Below are positions 1-4,959 of a stretch of DNA of 6,979 nt, piece after piece; the first letter of the stretch is position 1; the number at the start of each line of letters is the position of its first letter. The position numbers were made by a program, and so were the translations under genes. Under the pieces are notes generated by a model. It ran no database searches. It was given only the letters and a program-made list of their open reading frames with translations, and was not told where the DNA came from. The stretch is from Candidatus Sulfotelmatobacter sp. (lineage in GTDB: Bacteria; Acidobacteriota; Terriglobia; Terriglobales; Acidobacteriaceae). The stretch spans positions 1 through 6,979 of the forward strand of contig JASIKQ010000617.1 in NCBI GenBank assembly GCA_030049565.1, in the 5' to 3' direction.

Positions 1-26
1 GCTTCTGTCACGCCTGCAAAACGCGA

Positions 27-374
27 TCAGTAATACTGATACAACTTCTTAAACTTATGTCTCAGCCCTAATTCAACCTTTTCCACCTTCGACAAGTAAA
101 ACTCGCGCATCTGCGCCTGATCCGAAAGCGGCAGCGCCTGATACAACTGCCGCGCGCTTGGCCCCGAACCATCTGCCGATCCCGCAACCGCCTCAAACGC
201 CTGCAACGCAAGTACGCCGTCAAAATCGCGAATTCGGATCCCTCTGCGGTTCAACTGCTTCAGGAAACGCTCGACTTTCTCCAATCGGAATGCCTGCTCC
301 ACCGCGCTTTGCAGCTTGGCAAACTCTTCCGGCTTCGCAATCCTGATCGTAGCCTGTTCAAATGCCACAGTCAT
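27..374 (-). CDS. Conserved-looking hypothetical protein, 115 aa, downstream of tRNA-Gly
   Basis: I do not recognise this family. The product is a small soluble protein without signal peptide or membrane segment. Residues 15-45 (PEEFAKLQ to LNRRGIRI) look helical and charged. A short Gly/Ser/Ala linker lies around 64-74, and the C-terminus is basic and aromatic (HKFKKLYQYY). The ATG is only 16 nt past the CCA end of tRNA-Gly on the same strand, so the gene is probably read on the tRNA transcript. After tRNA 3' processing the mRNA would have a very short leader. The only Shine-Dalgarno-like stretch (AGGTG) ends 2 nt before the ATG, which is too close to be convincing. The coding frame is clean for its whole length and the composition looks protein-like. 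It occupies the place where tuf follows the equivalent tRNAs in E. coli. Confidence 0.62.
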   Translation of the reverse strand: MTVAFEQATIRIAKPEEFAKLQSAVEQAFRLEKVERFLKQLNRRGIRIRDFDGVLALQAFEAVAGSADGSGPSARQLYQALPLSDQAQMREFYLSKVEKVELGLRHKFKKLYQYY

Positions 375-390
375 TGCACCTGCAACATTT

Positions 391-465
391 TGGAGCGGGA
401 GACGGGAATCGAACCCGCGACCAACAGCTTGGAAGGCTGTGACTCTACCACTGAGTTACTCCCGC
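391..465 (-). tRNA. tRNA-Gly(UCC)
   Basis: The full cloverleaf can be folded on the minus strand. The acceptor stem is GCGGGAG/CTCCCGC with discriminator T and an encoded CCA (391-393). The D arm is ACTC/GAGT, the anticodon stem is ACAGC/GCTGT with loop CTTCCAA, and the T arm is GCGGG-TTCGAAT-CCCGT with one G-U pair. The anticodon TCC lies at 431-433. It is the last tRNA of the cluster and is followed after 16 nt by a protein gene. Confidence 0.97.
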
Positions 466-600
466 TCAAGCCCGTGTTCCCTCCCCGTGCCGAAGCTCAG
501 CGGCGAAAGCCGCCTCTTGCTAATGATTAGGGAACGACTGAAATCGTGCCCTTCCCAAGGCGCAACTTCAAGCTTTCCGAAACTGAGCTTCCAAATCTCA

Positions 601-676
<76 letters not shown>

Positions 677-728
677 TAAAAGTTTTCACTATCGTCAGAT
701 CCCTCGCAAAAGCGCTCGGGATTTCGCC

Positions 729-756
729 AGCGGGCTCCCCTTCGCTCACGCCCGCT
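729..756. repeat. 7-bp perfect inverted repeat
   Basis: AGCGGGC (729-735) and GCCCGCT (750-756) form a perfect 7-bp GC-rich stem around a 14-nt loop. It lies between the tRNA-Thr(GGU) gene and the tRNA-like fragment at 767-784. In minus-strand reading it follows the stop of the 78-codon gene by about 12 nt. It could act as a transcript-end or processing hairpin, but no T-run follows on either strand, so a classical terminator is not supported. Confidence 0.5.
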
Positions 757-766
757 AAACGGCTCA

Positions 767-784
767 AGCTACATCGGCCTAAAA
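767..784 (-). repeat. Partial copy of the tRNA-Thr(GGU) 5' end
   Basis: The plus-strand string AGCTACATCGGC at 767-778 is identical to 665-676, the first 12 nt of tRNA-Thr(GGU). The match continues as CTAAAA here versus TAAAA beside the real tRNA, with one extra C. No D-loop, anticodon arm or T arm follows, so this is a fragment and not a tRNA gene. It sits 102 bp from the real copy in the same orientation. It also supplies the TAG stop codon of the small gene at 769-1005. Confidence 0.55.
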
Positions 785-1005
785 TCTGCCGTTGGCCTTG
801 AGTCCTCGGCCTTCAGCTCACAACCTTGTTCGGTGTGGCTCTCGCCGTCCGGATGCATCACATCCTTCCGTCGCACCCAAGTCTTAAACGCGCACAGCGC
901 CAAAATGAGCAGCGTTGCCGCCCGAATCCGCGTATCGCTCAGCGTGGCCAACGACATAGCCGCCAGCACCACGTAACCCACCATCGCCATCGCCAACCGG
1001 CTCAT
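769..1005 (-). CDS. Putative small two-helix membrane protein, 78 aa, between tRNA genes
   Basis: Family not recognised. Two hydrophobic segments, about residues 4-22 (LAMAMVGYVVLAAMSLA) and 28-42 (RAATLLILALCAF), are separated by a short polar turn (SDTRIR). A basic KTWVRRKD stretch follows and then a hydrophilic tail of about 30 residues. This is a plausible topology for a small inner-membrane hairpin protein with the tail in the cytoplasm. The ATG lies 45 nt after the CCA end of tRNA-Tyr on the same strand, so transcription from the tRNA promoter is likely. There is no good Shine-Dalgarno sequence. The last codons run into a tRNA-Thr-derived fragment that provides the stop, so the original C-terminus may have been altered. 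It could still be a chance reading frame. Confidence 0.5.
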   Translation of the reverse strand: MSRLAMAMVGYVVLAAMSLATLSDTRIRAATLLILALCAFKTWVRRKDVMHPDGESHTEQGCELKAEDSRPTADFRPM

Positions 1006-1050
1006 AACGTCACTGCGTCAATCCGACGCGCGCAACTTCCAAACTAAAAC

Positions 1051-1139
1051 TGGTGCACAGGGGAGGATTCGAACCTCCGTACCTCGCTAGGAGGAACAGA
1101 TTTACAGTCTGTCGGCTTTAACCACTCACCCACCTGTGC
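1051..1139 (-). tRNA. tRNA-Tyr(GUA)
   Basis: The minus-strand fold has acceptor GCACAGG/CCTGTGC, discriminator A and encoded CCA (1051-1053). The anticodon stem is ACAGA/TCTGT with loop CTGTAAA, giving anticodon GTA at 1103-1105. The long variable arm (CCTC/GAGG stem) is the class II feature expected of bacterial tRNA-Tyr. The T arm is GGAGG-TTCGAAT-CCTCC. The 89-nt length fits a long-variable-arm tRNA. Confidence 0.97.
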
Positions 1140-1449
1140 GCAAACCAACCGGGTAATACAGCCGTTGCTCTCATCCGCAGGCAACGTCGCTCGGGCAAGC
1201 GAAAACGCCGAACCAAAACGGCGCAGCACACCTCTGCTCGGCGCTTGCGGATCAGAGTTTTCAGCCAGCGTTTTCAACCAATCAGGGAAACCAAGAATCG
1301 CGCTCACGGATATCGCGCGAAGATCACTGCACGCCGGAACAGTTCCGAATGGAGTGCGTTTGGAAAAACCCGTTGCGCCGCTACTTAAAAATTCCTGCCG
1401 CCTGCCGGCAATCCATTTCCCGATCTTTCTTCTCGTTCCTCGGGGATCC
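1140..1449. other. Long spacer between tRNA-Thr(UGU) and tRNA-Tyr
   Basis: These 310 bp lie between the first two tRNAs of the cluster and hold no gene I would defend. The open frames crossing it run into the flanking tRNA genes and look like by-products. A short stem with a T-run occurs near 1202-1223 and is listed separately. The spacer is far longer than the few to tens of bases usual between co-transcribed tRNAs. Confidence 0.6.
1202..1223 (-). terminator. Weak terminator- or attenuator-like hairpin in the tRNA spacer
   Basis: Read on the minus strand, a CGCCG stem arm (rc of 1219-1223), an 8-nt loop TTTTGGTT and a CGGCG arm (rc of 1206-1210) are followed by TTTT (rc of 1202-1205). The stem is only 5 bp and the T-run is short, so any termination would be partial. 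It lies between tRNA-Thr(UGU) and tRNA-Tyr, where it could lower downstream transcription or mark a processing point. Confidence 0.25.
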
Positions 1450-1525
1450 TGGAGCTGGCGAAGGGATTTGAACCCCCGACCCTCTGATTACAAATCAGAT
1501 GCTCTACCAACTGAGCTACGCCAGC
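1450..1525 (-). tRNA. tRNA-Thr(UGU)
   Basis: The minus-strand cloverleaf has acceptor GCTGGCG/CGCCAGC, discriminator T and encoded CCA (1450-1452). The D arm is GCTC/GAGC. The anticodon stem is TCTGA/TCAGA with loop TTTGTAA, giving anticodon TGT at 1490-1492. The T arm is GGGGG-TTCAAAT-CCCTT, with two G-U pairs. It is the promoter-proximal tRNA of the cluster. Confidence 0.97.
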
Positions 1526-1528
1526 GTT

Positions 1529-1542
1529 GGGCACAAGTGCCC
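1529..1542 (-). repeat. Leader hairpin just upstream of tRNA-Thr(UGU)
   Basis: On the minus strand GGGCA-CTTG-TGCCC forms a 5-bp stem with a 4-nt loop, ending 3 nt before the mature tRNA 5' end. The related string GGCACAAGT (plus strand) occurs twice, at 1530-1538 and 1546-1554. The second copy reaches into the proposed -10 box. A stable leader stem beside a tRNA 5' end could help RNase P processing or keep the leader from misfolding onto the tRNA; this is inference. Confidence 0.4.
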
Positions 1543-1551
1543 TCAGGCACA

Positions 1552-1580
1552 AGTATACCCCTATCCCTTCCAGATGTCCG
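1552..1580 (-). promoter_or_regulatory. Putative sigma70-type promoter of the tRNA cluster
   Basis: On the minus strand a -35 box CGGACA (rc of 1575-1580, four of six consensus bases) is followed by exactly 17 nt and a -10 box TATACT (rc of 1552-1557, five of six). The predicted transcript start near 1543-1545 gives a leader of about 20 nt before tRNA-Thr(UGU). Box quality, spacing and position all fit a stable-RNA promoter. Confidence 0.5.
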
Positions 1581-1813
1581 GGACAAATATAGAAGCTACC
1601 ACAGCCCGAACTTCGCATGCAACAAAACCTCTGATGCCGCGCCTAAAGAGCCTGACTCTACCGATCGTCGTCTTCGGCAGCCGTCATCGGCAATAAGGTT
1701 CACCCTGTGGGTGCCCGTGTAGTCCATGGCTAAAGTTTGGGTCTTTCCGTCGGCAGCCTTACCGGCGAGTATCCACCCCAACAGTGTTATCATTTCACCC
1801 CTGAACTCATTCC
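1581..1813. other. Divergent intergenic region
   Basis: This stretch separates the leftward tRNA cluster from the rightward gene at 1814. I see no convincing gene in it. A TATCAT at 1788-1793 could be a -10 box for the downstream gene, but no matching -35 is visible 16-18 nt upstream. A small CACCC-TGT-GGGTG hairpin lies at 1701-1713. Confidence 0.45.
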
Positions 1814-2863
1814 ATGCGACTTAGGCGCACGTTCCCCATTATTCTCGCGGTTCTCATAATCGCCGCGGCCATCACCCTCGCTGTTCAACTTCGCAAACAT
1901 GCTCCTCCAGAACCGGCTCGCCTACTGCCCGGCGCCGACGGTTTTTTCTACCTTGATCTCAAAGCCGCGCGCCGCGCGAATTCCGGACACGAACTGCCAC
2001 CCGTCAGTCATGATCCCGACTATGAGCGCTTCATCCAGCAAACCGGATTCCAGTTCGAGCGCGACCTCGACGAGGCCGCCTTCGCCGTTCACTATCCGGC
2101 TAGCTGGCCCGGCGGTGGCACCGGCGGTTCCTCGCCAGAGATGTCTTTCTCGGAAGTTTTCGTCGGTAAATTCCAAGCCGAGCGCGTGACCTCTTACTTC
2201 CGGCAGATTGCGTTATCGGTCGAAAACTATCACGCAGTCGATATCTTCACAATTCCAATCGAAAACAGATTGCTGCGCGTAGCCGTGCTCAGTGCCGATT
2301 CCTTGGCCGCCTCGAATCACAAAGATCCCGTAATGATAAGAGGGATTATCGACCGCTCCCAGCGTCTGGCTTCGCCCTTCGGCGGGCCCGCACTCCTGCG
2401 CCAATATTACAAGCACGTTCAGTTGGCCAGCCTGGCTTGGCTGGTGGCCCGCATCGACCCCTCCGCTCCCGGAACCGAGGGATGGAATGTCATATTCGCC
2501 AAACCGGCAACCATTGTGCTCTCCGCCAGCGCCCTCAGCCCGCTTCACTTACGAGCCGAAGCGGTTCACCTCCGCGCCGAAGCTTTCACCCAATCCGAAG
2601 ACGACGCCCGCACCATCGCCGACAAAGTCAACACGTTTCTGGTGATGACCCGCTCCGCAGAAAGCGACGTGGGAACCCACGGCACCGACGCTGACGTGAA
2701 GGCCCTCTTTGCCAGTCTGAAAGTCAAGCAGGATGGCGACCGCGTCACGCTAACCGCCTTCATGCCCATCGCCTTCTTACACAAAATGTTGTCCGGGTCG
2801 CCCCCACCCCTCAACGAGCCCAGTGCAGTGCCCTCGCCGCAAACACTACAAAAATCGCGCTAA
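1814..2863 (+). CDS. N-terminally membrane-anchored protein of unknown function, 349 aa
   Basis: No enzyme family is recognised. The N-terminus is basic (MRLRR), followed by one strong hydrophobic segment at about residues 7-25. This is an uncleaved anchor or signal, leaving the rest outside the cytoplasmic membrane. A short Pro-rich linker leads to LLPGADGFFYLDLKAAR (37-53) and DYERFIQQTGFQFERDLDEAAF (69-90). These resemble the opening of uncharacterised DUF3352-like proteins (a resemblance from memory, not a search result). The remainder alternates predicted strands and helices. A 7-residue unit is repeated in tandem at 245-258 (HLRAEAV, HLRAEAF). The C-terminal 25 residues are Pro/Ser-rich and probably disordered. 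No cysteines are present. The ATG has no clear Shine-Dalgarno. It ends about 100 bp before ccdA, so it probably forms a separate unit. Confidence 0.8.
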   Translation: MRLRRTFPIILAVLIIAAAITLAVQLRKHAPPEPARLLPGADGFFYLDLKAARRANSGHELPPVSHDPDYERFIQQTGFQFERDLDEAAFAVHYPASWPGGGTGGSSPEMSFSEVFVGKFQAERVTSYFRQIALSVENYHAVDIFTIPIENRLLRVAVLSADSLAASNHKDPVMIRGIIDRSQRLASPFGGPALLRQYYKHVQLASLAWLVARIDPSAPGTEGWNVIFAKPATIVLSASALSPLHLRAEAVHLRAEAFTQSEDDARTIADKVNTFLVMTRSAESDVGTHGTDADVKALFASLKVKQDGDRVTLTAFMPIAFLHKMLSGSPPPLNEPSAVPSPQTLQKSR

Positions 2864-2895
2864 CGTCGCAATAAGCCTGCATACTGAAACTAAAT

Positions 2896-2911
2896 GCGTC
2901 TCAAAGCGTCT
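2896..2911. repeat. Helically phased direct repeat upstream of ccdA
   Basis: GCGTCT occurs at 2896-2901 and again at 2906-2911, giving a 10-bp period, one helical turn. It lies about 57-72 nt before the ccdA start. That is a sensible place for an activator or repressor to bind on one DNA face. TACAAT at 2941-2946 could be the -10 box, but no good -35 exists at 16-18 nt (TTGCTC at 2914-2919 is 21 nt away). Two 6-mers can recur by chance, so confidence is low. Confidence 0.25.
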
Positions 2912-2967
2912 GATTGCTCACGGAGAATAATTGCGCCAGTTACAATAAGGACGCACCATAGATACGC

Positions 2968-3690
2968 ATGTCGACCCTCCCACTTCCCATCGCCGCATTT
3001 TTCGCCGGGCTGATCTCCTTTCTTTCACCTTGCGTCCTGCCTCTGGTTCCGGGCTATGTCTCATTAATATCCGGCGCCGGAGTCGAGGAGCTCAAGTCTC
3101 CGCAAGCCCAGCTCATGCGCCGCGTCATGGTGAATTCCGTTGGCTTCATCCTTGGCTTCAGCGTCGTCTTCATCGTTCTCGGCGCGGCTGCGACCGAGAT
3201 CGGCCAGGTCCTCGGCATGTACAAACACACGCTCGCCCGAATCGCCGGCGTCGTCATTATTCTTTTCGGCCTGCACCTGACCGGAATTTTCAAAATCAAA
3301 GCGCTGTATACTGATGCCCGCTTGCACAGCGTCAAAGGCAGCAGCACTCCGGTTGGGGCATTCGTCATCGGTTTTGCCTTCGCCTTTGGCTGGACTCCAT
3401 GCCTTGGCCCAATCTTGACGGCAATCCTCACCATCGCCGGTGAACAAGACACTCTGGTAAAAGGCATTCTGCTACTGGCCGTCTACTCGCTCGGATTAGC
3501 TGTGCCATTTCTGCTGACGTCGCTGTTAATGGAGCGCTTTCTAAAGTTTTACAGCCGCTTCCGCTCGCACATGCATGCCCTGGAAGTCGCTTCAGGAGCG
3601 CTGCTGATCGGGCTCGGCATATTGCTCGTAATCGGACGCTTTACGTTGATTTCAAACTGGCTGTCATTTTTGAACCGGTTTGCGTTATAG
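2968..3690 (+). CDS. ccdA: CcdA-type cytochrome c biogenesis / thiol-disulfide transmembrane carrier
   Basis: CcdA, the stand-alone form of the DsbD beta domain, carries reducing equivalents from cytoplasmic thioredoxin across the inner membrane to extracytoplasmic thioredoxin-like proteins. The 240-residue product has the usual six hydrophobic segments, about 8-28, 56-75, 88-108, 128-155, 163-188 and 205-226. It also has both signature cysteines: Cys22 in LSPCVLPLVPGY of segment 1 and Cys145 in GWTPCLGP of segment 4. Length matches the family. The ATG is the first possible start after an in-frame TAG at 2959-2961; AAGGA at 2947-2951 is a rather distant ribosome-binding site. It is the first gene of a three-gene operon with a TlpA-like thioredoxin and a DsbD alpha-domain protein, which supports the redox role. 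Confidence 0.95.
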   Translation: MSTLPLPIAAFFAGLISFLSPCVLPLVPGYVSLISGAGVEELKSPQAQLMRRVMVNSVGFILGFSVVFIVLGAAATEIGQVLGMYKHTLARIAGVVIILFGLHLTGIFKIKALYTDARLHSVKGSSTPVGAFVIGFAFAFGWTPCLGPILTAILTIAGEQDTLVKGILLLAVYSLGLAVPFLLTSLLMERFLKFYSRFRSHMHALEVASGALLIGLGILLVIGRFTLISNWLSFLNRFAL

Positions 3691-3693
3691 GAG
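3688..3693 (+). promoter_or_regulatory. Shine-Dalgarno of the TlpA-like gene, overlapping the ccdA stop
   Basis: TAGGAG at 3688-3693 begins with the TAG stop of ccdA and lies 7 nt before the ATG at 3701. The strong match and ideal spacing fix that ATG as the start of the thioredoxin gene and point to translational coupling with ccdA. Confidence 0.8.
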
Positions 3694-3700
3694 TATTTTC

Positions 3701-4288
3701 ATGAACCGTAATCCGCTTGCCCTCATCGTCGTTGCTTTCGTTGTCGCACTAGCCCTCTATTTCGGCTACCATCAAGCCCGCCGACCAGGCGCGACGCCGC
3801 GCATCACTAAATCCGGCGCTGCTCCCGATTTCACGCTGACCTCGCTCGATGGCAGCACCATGCGGCTCTCCGACTTCCGCGGCAAAGCCGTGCTGCTCAA
3901 CTTCTGGGCGACCTGGTGCGGCCCCTGCAAAATCGAGATGCCCTGGTTCGTCGACCTGCAAAAACAATATGGTTCTCAGGGACTGCAAATCGTCGGCGTC
4001 GCCATGGATGATGCCAGCAAAGAAGACATCGCCAAATTCGCGAAAGATATGGGGGTGAACTATCCCATTCTGATTGGTAAAGAATCGGTAGGCGATGAGT
4101 ACGGAGGCGTTCCAGCTTTGCCAGAAACTTTCCTGATCGGCCGCGACGGCAAGATCGTTGACAAAATCATCGGCCTCGAAGGCAAGGCTGATATCGAAGA
4201 AGCCATCAAGAAAGCGTTGAATACGCGGCCCGCGCCCAGCCAGGCATCAGCCTCACAGGCCGCGCTGGCCATGCAGCCTCAACGCTGA
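3701..4288 (+). CDS. Membrane-tethered TlpA/ResA/CcmG-like thioredoxin
   Basis: This is an extracytoplasmic thiol-disulfide oxidoreductase of the TlpA/ResA family, which typically receives electrons from CcdA and reduces apocytochrome c or other periplasmic disulfides. The 195-residue product has one N-terminal hydrophobic anchor (residues 6-22) without a clear cleavage site. Then come APDFTLTSLDG (41-51), the strand and active site NFWATWCGPCKIEMP (67-81, Cys73 and Cys76), and VPALPETFLIG (137-147). The latter contains the expected cis-proline, Pro141. The last 20 residues are Ala/Ser/Gln-rich, an extension beyond the fold. ATG 3701 is preferred over an upstream in-frame TTG at 3680 because of the Shine-Dalgarno at 3688-3693. 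The gene starts 10 nt after ccdA and ends 14 nt before the DsbD alpha-domain gene. Sequence alone does not separate ResA, CcmG and generic TlpA roles. Confidence 0.93.
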   Translation: MNRNPLALIVVAFVVALALYFGYHQARRPGATPRITKSGAAPDFTLTSLDGSTMRLSDFRGKAVLLNFWATWCGPCKIEMPWFVDLQKQYGSQGLQIVGVAMDDASKEDIAKFAKDMGVNYPILIGKESVGDEYGGVPALPETFLIGRDGKIVDKIIGLEGKADIEEAIKKALNTRPAPSQASASQAALAMQPQR

Positions 4289-4302
4289 CAATAGTATTCG
4301 CC

Positions 4303-4905
4303 GTGAGCCGCTTTACAATGTTCGGGAGAATGTATCAAGCGACCAAGTCACTCCTCCGTGTGCTTCCGAGTTCTCTGTGGTTAACAATTTGTCCGCTCGC
4401 ACTCGTCGCCGCCACAGCCGCGCTCGCCCAAGTTCCCGGCAAAGCTCCCACTCTAACCATGGCGCCAGTTCCGCTGACCACCGCCCAGCGCGCCGCACAA
4501 ACAATCGTCAACCTGGACTTCCGCATCCCCCCCGGCTACCACATCAACTCGAACACGCCGAAATCCGAATTCCTGATTCCAACCGCCCTCAAAATGGACC
4601 TGCCCACCGACATTGTCCTCGGCAAAATCGAGTACCCGCCGGGCGAAGACCGCGCTTTTCCTTTCTCTCCCGACGAAAAACTTAGCGTCTACAGCGGAGA
4701 CTTCACGATCGCCGTCGCCGTCCATCCCTTAAAATCCGTTGTTCCGGGAAAATACGTCATGCACGGCGTCCTGCGCTATCAAGCATGCGACAACGCTGCC
4801 TGCTACCCGCCCAAAAATCTTCCCGTAGGTTTTGAAGTGAAAGTAATTAAGGAAAAGCCCGAATACCACGCCAATCCGGCCCAGAGCCCGCACATACATA
4901 ATTAG
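4303..4905 (+). CDS. Exported DsbD N-terminal (alpha) domain protein
   Basis: This resembles the N-terminal alpha domain of DsbD, the periplasmic immunoglobulin-fold module that passes electrons to target proteins such as DsbC and DsbG. A long signal peptide ends near residues 40-42 (AALA before QVPG). The mature part carries PPGYHINSNTP (76-86), matching the start of the domain. It also carries LRYQACDNAACYPPKNLPV (157-175), with the redox pair Cys162 and Cys167. The pair is Cx4C, one residue shorter than the Cx5C of E. coli DsbD alpha. No membrane or thioredoxin domain follows, so the protein is free-standing and soluble. The tail contains three histidines (H189, H197, H199). The start is uncertain: GTG 4303 has no Shine-Dalgarno, and ATG 4318 or ATG 4330 would leave a more usual signal peptide. 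Coupled to ccdA and the TlpA-like gene, it is likely reduced by one of them. Confidence 0.88.
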   Translation: MSRFTMFGRMYQATKSLLRVLPSSLWLTICPLALVAATAALAQVPGKAPTLTMAPVPLTTAQRAAQTIVNLDFRIPPGYHINSNTPKSEFLIPTALKMDLPTDIVLGKIEYPPGEDRAFPFSPDEKLSVYSGDFTIAVAVHPLKSVVPGKYVMHGVLRYQACDNAACYPPKNLPVGFEVKVIKEKPEYHANPAQSPHIHN

Positions 4906-4959
4906 CCGTCAGCTTCAGCAAAGCATCATGCCAGCCCACTCAGGGAAGGAGAACCTGAA

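Noticed and set aside
500..513. GCGGC-GAAA-GCCGC hairpin between tRNA-Thr(GGU) and tRNA-Gly
   Set aside because: It is a stable GNRA-type stem on the plus strand only, with no T-run and no plus-strand gene; probably incidental in GC-rich DNA.
1044..1307. Minus-strand frame of 87 codons across tRNA-Tyr
   Set aside because: It includes the whole tRNA-Tyr gene, and the upstream half has no recognisable fold or ribosome-binding site.
1385..1618. Minus-strand frame with GVAQLVEHLICNQRVGGSNP
   Set aside because: This is the well-known sense-strand artefact of reading through a tRNA gene.
1165..1722. Plus-strand open frame of 185 codons across tRNA-Thr(UGU)
   Set aside because: It contains the classic tRNA-antisense artefact RRDLNPRPSDYKSDALPTEL, and the rest shows no protein-like features.
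1596..1793. Minus-strand frame of 65 codons in the divergent region
   Set aside because: A weak AGGGG precedes the ATG, but there is only a 10-residue hydrophobic start, no family resemblance, and it would occupy the promoter region of the gene at 1814.
3680..3700. TTG start 7 codons upstream for the TlpA-like protein
   Set aside because: It lies inside ccdA without a ribosome-binding site, whereas ATG 3701 has an ideally spaced GGAG.
4906..4959. Bidirectional terminator between the convergent DsbD alpha and peptidase genes
   Set aside because: Only a 5-bp GGAGA/TCTCC pairing with an 11-nt loop and no T-run is present nearby, which is too weak to call.
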